Below are positions 13,019 to 21,331 of a stretch of DNA of 64,000 bases, one piece after another. The notes below the pieces were generated by a model. That model was not told the DNA's origin. It saw only the letters and a program-made list of their open reading frames with translations, and did no database searches. Source of the DNA: JAEUMW01 sp963734295 (GTDB lineage: Bacteria; Pseudomonadota; Gammaproteobacteria; Burkholderiales; JAEUMW01). The DNA lies in NCBI GenBank assembly GCA_963734295.1, contig CAVTGS010000012.1, positions 62,001-126,000 on the forward strand, in the 5' to 3' direction. Position 1 is the stretch's first letter. Every line of letters begins with the position of its first letter. Made by a program: the position numbers and the translations under genes.

Positions 13019-14909
13019 ATGCCGCTGCTGACGTTGAAGCAGGTCTGCCTCGCTTACGGCCATTGGCCGATGCTCGATCACGCCGACCTCGTCATCGAGG
13101 CCGGCGAACGCATCGGATTGATCGGGCGCAACGGCACCGGCAAGTCGAGCCTGCTGCGGCTCATCGCAGGGCAGGGCGAGCCCGATGACGGCGAGATCTG
13201 GCGGGCGCCCGGTCTGCGGATCGCGCTGGTGGAGCAGGAGCCGCCGCTCGACGACGCGATGACCGTGTTCGAGTCCGTGGCGGGCGGGCTCGGCGCGGTC
13301 AACGAGCAGTTGGTCGAATACCATCGCCTCACCGCACTGCTCGCTGAACGGCACGACGACGCGGGGCTGCTCGACCGACTGCATGCGGTTCAGGAGCGGC
13401 TCGAGGCCGGCGACGGCTGGCGCGTGACGAGCCGCATCGAGAGCGTGCTGACGGCGCTCCGACTCGAAGCGGATGGGTCCATAGCGGCGCTTTCCGGCGG
13501 CGTGCGGCGGCGCGTTGCGCTCGCCCGCGCGCTGGTGCAGGAGCCCGGGCTGTTGCTTCTCGACGAGCCCACCAACCATCTCGATCTCGACACTATCGAC
13601 TGGCTCGAAACCTTTCTCGCAGGCTTTGCCGGCACGCTCGTGACCGTGACCCACGACCGCCGCTTCCTCGACCGGGTGGCCACCCGCATCGTCGAACTCG
13701 ACCGCGGCCGGCTCGCCGCCTATGCCGGCGGCTTTTCCGACTATCAGGCGGCGAAGGCGAAGCAGCTCGCGGACGAGGCCGTAGCGAACGAGAAGTTCGA
13801 CAAGCTGCTCGCGCAGGAAGAGGTCTGGATCCGCAAGGGCATCGAAGCGCGGCGCACCCGCAACGAGGGGCGTGTGCGGCGCCTGGAGCAGTTGCGCCGC
13901 GAGCGCGCCGCGCGCCGCGATCGCATCGGCAGTGTGAAGCTGGGGCTGGCCGAGGGCGAGCGCTCCGGGCAGCTCGTCGCCGAGCTCGAGCACGTGCGCA
14001 AGAGCTTCGGCGATCGCACCGTGATCCGCGACTTCGGCACGCGCATCCTGCGCGGCGACCGGGTCGGCATCGTCGGGCCGAACGGTGCCGGCAAGACGAC
14101 GCTGCTGCGGATCATCCTCGGCGAACTGCCGCCCGACCGCGGCTCGGTGCGGCTCGGCACGCGCGTGACCGTCGCCTATTTCGACCAGCTGCGCGCGCAG
14201 CTCGACGACGAGGCCGCGCTCACCGACGTGGTGAGCCAGGGCTCGGACTTCGTCGAGATCGACGGCGAGAAGCGCCACGTCATCGGCTATCTCGGGGACT
14301 TCCTGTTTCCGCCCGAGCGTGCCCGGGCCAAGGTCGGCTCGCTCTCGGGCGGGGAGCGCAATCGCCTGCTGCTGGCGCGGCTCTTTTCCCGGCCGGCGAA
14401 CGTGCTCGTGCTGGACGAGCCCACCAACGACCTCGACATCGATACGCTCGAACTGCTGGAGGATCTGCTGCAGCGCTACCGGGGCACCGTATTTCTCGTG
14501 AGCCACGACCGCGCCTTTCTCGACAACGTGGTGACCCAGGTGATCGCGGTCGAAGGCGACGGCACGGTGCGCGAGTTCGCGGGCGGGTACGACGACTGGA
14601 TGCGGGCGCGGGCGGTGCCGTCGCCGCCAGCCGAAGGGCGGCGAGCCGCGGCCGGTGCGTGAGCCGGCGCCCCCCGCCCGCCGCGCCCGCCTCAGCTTCA
14701 AGGAAACGCGGGAGCTCGAGGCGCTGCCGGGCCGCATCGCCGCCCTGGAGGCGGAGCAGAAGACGATCGGCGAGCGGCTCGCCGATCCCGCGCTCTATCG
14801 GGAGCGGGCCGGCGAGGCCGGGCCGCTGCAAGCACGCTTCGATGCGATCGAGGGCGAGCTCCTCGCTCTGCTCGCCCGCTGGGAGGCGCTCGATGCCGAG
14901 TCCCGTTAG
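13019..14909 (+). CDS. uup: ABC-F family ATPase (Uup-like), frameshifted near 14630
   Basis: Two ABC cassettes are visible: Walker A GRNGTGKSS and signature LSGGVRRRVALARA with Walker B LLLLDEPTNHLD, then GPNGAGKTT, LSGGERNRLLLARL and VLVLDEPTNDLD. ABC-F proteins have no membrane domain and act on ribosomes or in DNA metabolism; Uup also ends in a coiled coil. Here the frame stops at 14662. The next phase encodes REPAPPARRARLSFKETRELEALPG and a helical tail up to 14909, which is exactly the Uup C-terminal domain. A one-base indel in the proline-rich linker near 14630 therefore splits one gene. ATG 13019 starts MPLLTLKQVCLAYG, the usual beginning; longer in-frame starts upstream would add an unconserved leader. 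Confidence 0.88.
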
Positions 14910-14957
14910 AATCGCTCGCACAAGAATGCCCTTGAAAGCGCACCAGAGGAGAGTGAC

Positions 14958-15740
14958 ATGGACGAGATCAAGCGCGAGGCGCCGCCCGAGTTCGTCTGGC
15001 CGGAGGTCGTCGGGGTCGGGATGGACGCCCCGATCCGCTGGCTCAGGAAGGGCTGGGCGGACTTCTGTGCGGCCATCGAAGCGAGCCTCTTCTACGGCGT
15101 CGCGTTCACCGCGATGGGGTGGGCGCTCCTGGGGGTCACGAAGGAACCGGCGTACGAGCTCGCGCTCACGACCGGCTTCCTGATCGTGGGGCCGTTTCTC
15201 TGCCTCGGCCTCTACGACATCAGTCGCCGCTTGGAGCAGAAGGAGCAGGTCAGGCTCGCGTCCACGCTCGTGGCCTGGCGGCGCAACGCCCCGGCGGTCG
15301 GGTTCTTCGCCCTCATCCTGGCGCTCTTGATGGCGGTCTGGCTGCGCGTATCGTCGGTGGTGGTCGCTCTCTTCTTCCCCAAGGGCATGCCGAGCCTCGC
15401 GGAGATGATCGCGAACGTGGTCACGGCGCCCGAGGGCGTTATTTTCCTTCTTGCCTACGTCATGGCGGGCGCCGGCTTCGCGCTCCTCGTGTTTGCCACC
15501 ACCGCCGTCTCGATCCCGATGCTGCTCGACCGGGAAAAGATGGACGCGCTCACGGCGATGATCGTGAGCTTCAATGCGCTCAGGACGAACTTCGGCCCGA
15601 TGATGCTCTGGGCGTTGATCATCGTCGTGCTCATGGTGGCAGGCTTCCTCTCGTGGTTTGCGGGCTTGAGCGTGGCGGTGCCGGTGATCGGTCACGGCGC
15701 GTGGCACGCCTACCGGGAAGTCGTGCGGGAAAGCTCCTAA
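14958..15740 (+). CDS. DUF2189 inner-membrane protein
   Basis: The 260-residue protein has a polar N-terminus (MDEIKREAPPEFVWPEVVGVG) and about six hydrophobic segments. The conserved pattern (RWLRKGWADF, YELALTTGFLIVGPFLCLGLYDISRRLE) is characteristic of the DUF2189 family, whose function is unknown. AGGAGAG stands 8 bases before the ATG. It follows the ABC-F gene by 48 bases and could share its transcript. No catalytic motif is seen. Confidence 0.85.
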   Translation: MDEIKREAPPEFVWPEVVGVGMDAPIRWLRKGWADFCAAIEASLFYGVAFTAMGWALLGVTKEPAYELALTTGFLIVGPFLCLGLYDISRRLEQKEQVRLASTLVAWRRNAPAVGFFALILALLMAVWLRVSSVVVALFFPKGMPSLAEMIANVVTAPEGVIFLLAYVMAGAGFALLVFATTAVSIPMLLDREKMDALTAMIVSFNALRTNFGPMMLWALIIVVLMVAGFLSWFAGLSVAVPVIGHGAWHAYREVVRESS

Positions 15741-15872
15741 CTTGAGAGATTCGTTGAAGAACGAAGCGTATGTTATGAGTAAGTGTGAAGGTGGGACCAT
15801 TGTGCCCTAGGGCGGGGCTTTCAATGCGGCGTGGCGATGGTTCACGCTCCCGCCGCCTTGGAGAGCACAGAC

Positions 15873-16871
15873 ATGGAAGATCTGGCCCGTCTCAATCTCG
15901 TCGGTGAGTCGTCCGCTTTCCTGCGCTGCGTCGAGCTCGTCCGGCGTTATGCCGCATGCGACGCCGCGGTGTTGATCCACGGCGAGACGGGCACCGGCAA
16001 GGAGCTCGCTGCGCGCGGCATCCATTACCTCGGCGCGCGGCGCGACTTTCCCTTCATTCCGGTGAACTGCGGCGCGATTCCCGACACGCTCGTCGAGAAC
16101 GAGTTGTTCGGCCACACGAAAGGCGCCTACACCGATGCCCGCGAGTCCCGTGCCGGTGTCATCGCCGACGCGGAAGGCGGCACGCTTTTCCTCGACGAGG
16201 TCGAGACCCTCACGCCCCGTGCCCAGGTGGCGCTGCTGCGCTTCCTGCAGGATCAGCACTACCGGCCTCTCGGCGGCAAGCACATCATGGTCGCGAACGT
16301 GCGCATCATCGCGGCGAGCAACGAGAACCTCGCCGGGCGCGCGCGGCGCGGGCTCTTCCGCCAGGATCTCCTGTTCCGCCTCAATATCATGGCGCTCGAG
16401 ATGCCGGCACTGCGGGCGCGGCGGGCGGACGTGGCGACGCTTGCGAATCATTTCGTGCGCCGCTTCAGCCGTCAGTACGGCCGCCCGGAGAAGCCCGTGT
16501 CGCGTGCGAGTCTCGCGCTCCTCGACCGCTACGAGTGGCCGGGGAACGTGCGCGAGCTCGAGAACCTGGTGCATCGCGCGTTTCTGCTGTGCCAGGAGAG
16601 CGAGATCGAGATCGATCCGTCCGGTCTCGATGCGAATCGTTTCGGTCCAGCCGCGGCAGCGTTCGCGCTCAACGGCGCGGACTGTTTCCAGGCGGCGAAG
16701 GCGCGGGCGATCGCGGAGTTCGAGCGCTCGTACCTCGCGCAACTGCTGGCCGAGACGCACGGCAACGTGTCGCTCGCCGCGCGCCGCAGCGGCAAGGAGC
16801 GGCGCAGCCTCGGCAAGCTCCTCAAGAAGTACGGCATCGACCGCAGCCAGTACGCCCGCGAAGGCGCCTGA
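15873..16871 (+). CDS. Sigma-54 interacting transcriptional activator (AAA+ bEBP without receiver domain)
   Basis: The AAA+ activator domain begins almost at the N-terminus (LVGESSAFLRCVELVRRY), with Walker A GETGTGKE, Walker B GGTLFLDEVE and the arginine-rich sensor region. A Fis-type helix-turn-helix closes the protein (HGNVSLAARRSGKERRSLGKLLKKYG). There is no receiver, GAF or PAS domain, as in PspF, so activity must be set by another protein or by expression level. The loop that contacts sigma-54, normally GAFTGA, reads GAYTDA near residue 84, an uncommon form. The start at 15873 follows GGAGAG; ATGs at 15831 and 15837 are alternatives. It sits directly before the eCIS cluster, with candidate binding sites and a sigma-54 promoter downstream, so it is probably the cluster's dedicated activator. 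Confidence 0.88.
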   Translation: MEDLARLNLVGESSAFLRCVELVRRYAACDAAVLIHGETGTGKELAARGIHYLGARRDFPFIPVNCGAIPDTLVENELFGHTKGAYTDARESRAGVIADAEGGTLFLDEVETLTPRAQVALLRFLQDQHYRPLGGKHIMVANVRIIAASNENLAGRARRGLFRQDLLFRLNIMALEMPALRARRADVATLANHFVRRFSRQYGRPEKPVSRASLALLDRYEWPGNVRELENLVHRAFLLCQESEIEIDPSGLDANRFGPAAAAFALNGADCFQAAKARAIAEFERSYLAQLLAETHGNVSLAARRSGKERRSLGKLLKKYGIDRSQYAREGA

Positions 16872-16913
16872 TCCTTGCTTTTCCCTCCTTCTGCCCCGCA
16901 GCCGTTTCGGGTA

Positions 16914-16933
16914 GTGGGTGAAAAGAAACCCAC
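16914..16933. promoter_or_regulatory. Upstream activator site 1 (GTGGGT-N8-ACCCAC)
   Basis: This is a perfect 6-bp inverted repeat, GTGGGT and ACCCAC, around an 8-base A-rich centre. It shares the core GGGT-N8-ACCC with two further copies downstream. Its centre is 21 bp, two helical turns, from site 2 and about 180 bp before the predicted sigma-54 start point, a normal place for an enhancer-binding protein site. Confidence 0.7.
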
Positions 16934-16934
16934 C

Positions 16935-16954
16935 ATGGGTCACGAATAACCCAT
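16935..16954. promoter_or_regulatory. Upstream activator site 2 (ATGGGT-N8-ACCCAT)
   Basis: This is a perfect 6-bp inverted repeat with the same GGGT-N8-ACCC core as site 1, starting one base after it. The side-by-side pair on one face of the helix fits cooperative binding of the adjacent activator. Confidence 0.7.
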
Positions 16955-17004
16955 CTCACGCGAGCGCCTCCGGCAGCGGTCGGGGCGCCGCTAGCGCTCT
17001 GGAC

Positions 17005-17024
17005 GTGGGTCATTTACGACCCGG
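17005..17024. promoter_or_regulatory. Upstream activator site 3 (GTGGGT-N8-ACCCGG)
   Basis: This is a third copy of GGGT-N8-ACCC, with imperfect outer bases, centred 70 bp after site 2 and about 90 bp before the predicted transcription start. The core length and spacing are identical to the other two copies. Confidence 0.6.
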
Positions 17025-17078
17025 ACAGGTGGCCCGCGCCCCGACCTATCCGATTGAATCGATTCGGCGTTCGCGATC

Positions 17079-17092
17079 GGCACGCCGATTGC
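17079..17092 (+). promoter_or_regulatory. Sigma-54 (-24/-12) promoter for the eCIS cluster
   Basis: The sequence CGGCACG-CCGA-TTGCG matches the sigma-54 consensus TGGCACG-N4-TTGCW. The invariant GG (17079-17080) and GC (17091-17092) are separated by exactly ten bases. Transcription would start near 17104, about 30 bases before the first cluster gene at 17135. A sigma-54 activator gene lies just upstream, which supports the call. Confidence 0.75.
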
Positions 17093-17134
17093 GCACGGCG
17101 ACGTCCACGTCGCGCTCGATTCGGGAATGTAGGC

Positions 17135-17389
17135 ATGGACAATTCGCCATCGAAAGTATCGGACATCGCCTCGGCCATCCGACGCTATCTGGCGGACCAT
17201 CCCAATGCGTCAGACAGTCTCGAGGGTGTGCAGCGCTGGTGGCTGGGCGAGGGCGCCGTGGAAGCACCCGGCCCCACCGTGCAGCAGGCACTCGACCAGC
17301 TGGTGAAGAAAGGGACAGTCGTGAACAAGATGCTGCCCGACGGCACCGTCGTCTATGCAGGCGGCGGTTCCGGTCCGCCGTCGTCCTGA
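17135..17389 (+). CDS. Small helical protein, first gene of the eCIS cluster
   Basis: The 84-residue product begins MDNSPSKVSDIASAIRRYLADHPNA and has a pattern of three helices followed by two short strands (LVKKGTVVNKMLPDGTVVYAG). This recalls a winged-helix fold, so DNA binding is possible but unproven. The longer frame upstream (to 17054) runs through the sigma-54 promoter, so ATG 17135, 31 bases after the predicted start point, is preferred. No Shine-Dalgarno is strong. I do not recognise a named family. Its position suggests a cluster regulator or assembly factor. Confidence 0.6.
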   Translation: MDNSPSKVSDIASAIRRYLADHPNASDSLEGVQRWWLGEGAVEAPGPTVQQALDQLVKKGTVVNKMLPDGTVVYAGGGSGPPSS

Positions 17390-17444
17390 GTCTCGCCGCT
17401 CGAGGTATCTCCCAGGCGCCGAGCCGGACCACGAGGAGGAAAGA

Positions 17445-18299
17445 ATGGAGGAGCTCAAGCGCTTCGGCATGGGGTATCTGCGGGACCTGCCCGATATCCG
17501 CGACTACCACGCCGACACCGACGCGATCAGGAAGATCCTGAAGGTCTCCAAGCCACTCAAGGATGCCGTGAAGGCCGCGCCCACCGCGGTCGACCTGCGC
17601 GAGTGGTGCTCGCCCATCGAGGACCAGAAGAGCATCGGCTCGTGCACCGCCCACGCCGGGGTCGGCATGCTCGAGTACTACCAGCGCCGCGCCTTCGGCA
17701 AGCACATCGACGGCTCGCGGCTCTTTCTCTACAAGGTCACGCGGAACCTGCTCGGCTGGACCGGCGATACGGGCGCGTATCTGCGCGACACGATGAAGGC
17801 GCTGGTGATGTGCGGCGTGCCGCCCGAGCAGTACTGGCCGTACGACATCGCGAAGTACGACGAGGAGCCGAGCGCGTTTCTGTACGCCCTCGGCGACAAC
17901 TACGAGGCGGTGAAGTACTACCGCCTCGACCCCGCCGGCACCACGCGTGCGCAGCGGCTGGAGGCGATCAAGAGCAATCTGGCCGCCGGTCTGCCGTCCA
18001 TGTTCGGCTTCACCGTCTACAGCTCGATTCCGGCGAGCGGCGACGGCAAGGGCGAGATTCCGTTCCCGACGACCGGCGACACCGTGCAGGGTGGCCACGC
18101 GGTGCTCGCGGTGGGCTACGACGACGCGAAGAAGATCGGCACGGCGAAGGGCGCGCTGCTCATCCGCAATTCCTGGGGCACGGGCTGGGGCATGGCGGGG
18201 TACGGCTGGCTGCCGTACGCCTATGTCCTGAAGGGGCTCGCGAACGACTTCTGGTCGCTCGTGCAAGCCGAGTTCGTCGATACCGATCTCTTCAAGTGA
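17445..18299 (+). CDS. Papain-like (C1A) cysteine peptidase
   Basis: The 284-residue protein has the papain-type triad: Cys67 in DQKSIGSCTAHA with the preceding oxyanion Gln, His218 in GGHAVLAVGYD, and Asn242 in RNSWGTGWG. There is no signal peptide and only a ~45-residue leader, so it is either cytosolic or exported by a non-Sec route. A very strong ribosome site (GAGGAGGAAAGA) precedes the ATG. It lies between the first small gene and the sheath gene, on the same strand and probably the same transcript as the contractile system. It could be a cargo protein, a processing protease or a self-protection factor; the sequence does not decide. Confidence 0.85.
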   Translation: MEELKRFGMGYLRDLPDIRDYHADTDAIRKILKVSKPLKDAVKAAPTAVDLREWCSPIEDQKSIGSCTAHAGVGMLEYYQRRAFGKHIDGSRLFLYKVTRNLLGWTGDTGAYLRDTMKALVMCGVPPEQYWPYDIAKYDEEPSAFLYALGDNYEAVKYYRLDPAGTTRAQRLEAIKSNLAAGLPSMFGFTVYSSIPASGDGKGEIPFPTTGDTVQGGHAVLAVGYDDAKKIGTAKGALLIRNSWGTGWGMAGYGWLPYAYVLKGLANDFWSLVQAEFVDTDLFK

Positions 18300-18430
18300 T
18301 CGGTGCCAGCCAGGCTCTGGAAATTGGCCAGTAACGCAGAGGGTCGAGTCTCGTACCACCGAACTGCAGATGAAGGCGCGTGGGGCGCGAACCTGCGCGC
18401 CAGCATTGCCCCTGACAAGGAGATCCATCC

Positions 18431-20065
18431 ATGCCCGCGACATTGACCTACCCCGGCGTATACATCCAGGAAGTTCCGAGCGGCGTGCGCACGATCACCG
18501 GGGTCGCGACGTCGATCACCGCGTTCGTCGGGCGCGCCGCGGCCGGGCCCACGGACGACCCGCAGATGCTCACGAGCTACGCGGACTACGAGCGGCGCTT
18601 CGGCGGCCTCGACGTGTCGTGCCCGATGAGTTACGCGGTGCGCGACTTTTATCTGAACGGCGGCACGATGGCCCTCGTCGTGCGCGTCGTGCACGAGGAC
18701 GCGAGTGCCGCGACGATCACCCTGGCCGGCAGCGGCAGTCCAGCCGACGACCTGGTGCTGGAAGCCTCCAGCGCGGGCGGTTGGGGCAATCGGCTGAGCG
18801 CCGCGGTGGACTTCGACACCGACCGCGCGTTGCCGCGCACCTCGCCGCCGTCGACCGACGAGCAGCGCTTCAACCTCAGTGTGCGCTACCAGCCGCGTGC
18901 CGGACGCGACGAGTTCGTCGTCGAGACCTTCGGCTCCGTATCGACCGACTCGGCCGATCCGCGCTTCCTGCCGCTGGTGCTGGAGCGCGAGTCGGCGTAC
19001 GTGCGGGTGCAGGGCGCGATGCCCGACGTGCGGCCGGTTTCGAACGTGACGACGCTCGGCTCGACGCGCACTGTCGACTGGGTCGAAGCCGACGCCGACA
19101 GCGGCTCCGACGGCAGCGCGCTCGAGAGTGAGGACGTGATCGGCGAACAAGGGCCGAAGACCGGCCTCTACGCGCTGAACCGCGCGGACCTCTTCAACCT
19201 CCTGTGCATCCCGCCGCTCGCGCGCGACATCACGAGTCTGCCGTCGAACTACACGGCAGTGCCTCCCGAGGTCTATCAGGCTGCGCTCACACTCTGCGTC
19301 GAGCGCCGCGCGGTCCTCATCGTCGACCCGGACCCGGTCTGGGGCAGCTCGATCGACGGCGCGGTCGACAGCGCGATCGACGGCCGCAACGACCTGAACC
19401 TCGCCGGCCCGGCCGCACGCAATGCGGCGCTGTACTTTCCTTGCGTGCGCATGGTCGACCCGCTGCGCGACAGCCGCGTCGACACTTTCGTGCCGAGTGG
19501 GCTCATCGCCGGCATCATTGCCCGCACCGACGTCGCCCGCGGCGTCTGGAAGGCGCCGGCCGGGCTGGATGCCGCGCTCAATGGCGTGCAGGACCTGCAG
19601 GTCAACCTGAACGACCTGGAGAACGGCCAGCTCAATCCGCTCGGCATCAACTGCCTGCGCTCCTTCGGCGTCAACGGACGCATCGTCTGGGGCGCACGTA
19701 CGCTGCGTGGCGCCGACGCGAGCGCCGACGAGTACAAATACCTGCCGGTGCGCCGGCTCGCGCTCTATCTCGAAGAGAGCCTCTACCGCGGCACGCAGTG
19801 GGTGGTGTTCGAGCCGAACGACGAGCCGCTCTGGGCGCAGGTGCGGCTGAACGTCGGCGCCTTCATGCAGGGACTCTTCCGCCAGGGCGCGTTCCAGGGC
19901 GCCACGCCGCGCGATGCGTACTTCGTCAAGTGCGACAGTCAGACGACGACGCAAAACGACATCAACCTCGGCATCCTGAACGTCATCGTCGGCTTCGCGC
20001 CGCTGAAACCCGCCGAGTTCGTCGTGATCCAGATCCAGCAGATGGCTGGCCAGATCCCAACCTGA
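18431..20065 (+). CDS. Contractile tail sheath protein (Afp2-4/Pvc2-4-like)
   Basis: The 544-residue protein starts LTYPGVYIQEVPSGVRTITGVATSITAFVG, the hallmark N-terminal strand of phage and eCIS sheath proteins. It ends in the conserved C-terminal domain that interlocks neighbouring subunits (YLPVRRLALYLEESLYRGTQWVVFEPN...LWAQVRLNVGAFMQGLF). Sheath contraction drives the inner tube into the target. AAGGAGA precedes the ATG. Only one sheath gene is visible here, whereas Afp and PVC clusters have three. The middle insertion domain (roughly residues 90-240) is large and would be exposed on the particle surface. Confidence 0.95.
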   Translation: MPATLTYPGVYIQEVPSGVRTITGVATSITAFVGRAAAGPTDDPQMLTSYADYERRFGGLDVSCPMSYAVRDFYLNGGTMALVVRVVHEDASAATITLAGSGSPADDLVLEASSAGGWGNRLSAAVDFDTDRALPRTSPPSTDEQRFNLSVRYQPRAGRDEFVVETFGSVSTDSADPRFLPLVLERESAYVRVQGAMPDVRPVSNVTTLGSTRTVDWVEADADSGSDGSALESEDVIGEQGPKTGLYALNRADLFNLLCIPPLARDITSLPSNYTAVPPEVYQAALTLCVERRAVLIVDPDPVWGSSIDGAVDSAIDGRNDLNLAGPAARNAALYFPCVRMVDPLRDSRVDTFVPSGLIAGIIARTDVARGVWKAPAGLDAALNGVQDLQVNLNDLENGQLNPLGINCLRSFGVNGRIVWGARTLRGADASADEYKYLPVRRLALYLEESLYRGTQWVVFEPNDEPLWAQVRLNVGAFMQGLFRQGAFQGATPRDAYFVKCDSQTTTQNDINLGILNVIVGFAPLKPAEFVVIQIQQMAGQIPT

Positions 20066-20080
20066 TAGCGAGGCACTGCC

Positions 20081-20605
20081 ATGGCTCAGTTCAGCGTCAA
20101 CGCGACCCGGTTCGATCCATACAAGAACTTCAAATTCCGCGTCAAGTGGGATGGCCGCTACGTCGCCGGCATCTCGAAGGTCAGTGCGCTGAAGCGCAGC
20201 ACCGACATGGTCGAGCACCGGGAAGGCGGCGACCCGTCGAGCACGCGCAAGTCGCCCGCACGCACGAAGTACGAAGCCATCACGCTGGAGCGCGGCGTGA
20301 CCCACGACACCGAGTTCGAAAAATGGACCAACAAGGTCTGGAACTACGGTTCGGGCTTGGGGGCCGAGGTGTCGCTGAAGGACTTTCGCAAGGACCTCAT
20401 CATCGAGGTGTACAACGAGGCCGGCCAGCTCGCACTTGCCTACAAGGTCTATCGCTGCTGGGTCTCGGAGTACCAGGCGCTGCCCGACTTGGACGCCAAC
20501 GCAGGCGCGGTCGCGATCCAGCACATCAAGCTCGAGAACGAGGGCTGGGAGCGCGACTACGACGTGGTCGAACCGTCCGAGCCGACCTTCACCGAGCCGG
20601 CGTAA
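20081..20605 (+). CDS. Tail tube protein (Afp1/5, T4 gp19-like)
   Basis: The 174-residue protein contains FDPYKNFKFRVKWDGRYVAGISKVSALKRSTDMVEHREGG and ends LENEGWERD, the standard pattern of T4 gp19-type tube proteins of contractile injection systems. Hexamers stack to form the inner tube through which cargo passes. It follows the sheath gene by 15 bases. A single tube gene is present here, with the LysM-linked tube-initiator homologue located about 15 kb downstream. Confidence 0.95.
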   Translation: MAQFSVNATRFDPYKNFKFRVKWDGRYVAGISKVSALKRSTDMVEHREGGDPSSTRKSPARTKYEAITLERGVTHDTEFEKWTNKVWNYGSGLGAEVSLKDFRKDLIIEVYNEAGQLALAYKVYRCWVSEYQALPDLDANAGAVAIQHIKLENEGWERDYDVVEPSEPTFTEPA

Positions 20606-20623
20606 AGCCAGAGTAGGGCAATC

Positions 20624-21331
20624 ATGCGGGCGCTCGAGGCGTCGGACGTGCTCGCGCTGTGGGAACGCGGCGCGACGCGTCATCCGCTGGACCGCGCGGC
20701 GATGCTGGTCGCGGCCGCGCGGCCCGGTATCGCGCCGGAGGCGATCGTCGAGCTGCCGCTCGGCACCGTGACCGCGAGCCTGCTCGGCTTGCGCGCGGCG
20801 AGCTTCGGGGCGCGCATCGCAAGCCATGTCGATTGCGAGCGCTGCGGCCAGCGGCTCGAGCTCACGCTCGATGCGCGCACGCTGCTGCAGCCGCCGGAGG
20901 GCGACGATGCGGTGCCGCCGGTGGTCGAGGTCGCCGGTCTGCGCGTGCGTGCACCGAGCCTGCGCGACCTGGCCGCGATCGCCGACGATGCGAACGCCGC
21001 TCATGCGGCGCGCCGCCTGCTCCTCCGCTGCACGCTGAGCGGCGACGGCGAGAACGTGAGCGACGAAGCGCTGCGCGAGGTCGAAGACGCACTCGAGGCG
21101 CTCGACCCGAACGCCGACCTGGTGATTGCGCTGCGATGCGTCGCCTGCGGTCACGAGGGCCGCGCGCAGCTCGATGCCGGTACGCTGCTGTGGGACGAGA
21201 TCGAGGCGCGCGCGCAGGCCTTGCTGCGCGAAGTCCACCAGCTCGCGCGCGCGTACGGCTGGAGCGAGGCGGAGATCCTCGGTCTCGGTCCCGCGCGGCG
21301 CGCAAGCTACCTGGCGATGGTGGGCGCATGA
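20624..21331 (+). CDS. Zinc-ribbon eCIS baseplate-associated protein (T4 hub-assembly chaperone-like)
   Basis: The 235-residue protein has two CxxC pairs, CERCGQRLEL near residue 70 and CVACGHEGRAQ near residue 173, which together would bind one zinc ion. The N-terminus (LWERGATRHPLDRAAMLVAA) and the C-terminal helices (WSEAEILGLGPARRASYLAMV) match proteins commonly found after the tube gene in eCIS clusters and annotated as T4-type baseplate proteins or hub assembly chaperones. The exact role is not established. Its TGA overlaps the next ATG (ATGA), so the pair is coupled. Confidence 0.7.
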   Translation: MRALEASDVLALWERGATRHPLDRAAMLVAAARPGIAPEAIVELPLGTVTASLLGLRAASFGARIASHVDCERCGQRLELTLDARTLLQPPEGDDAVPPVVEVAGLRVRAPSLRDLAAIADDANAAHAARRLLLRCTLSGDGENVSDEALREVEDALEALDPNADLVIALRCVACGHEGRAQLDAGTLLWDEIEARAQALLREVHQLARAYGWSEAEILGLGPARRASYLAMVGA

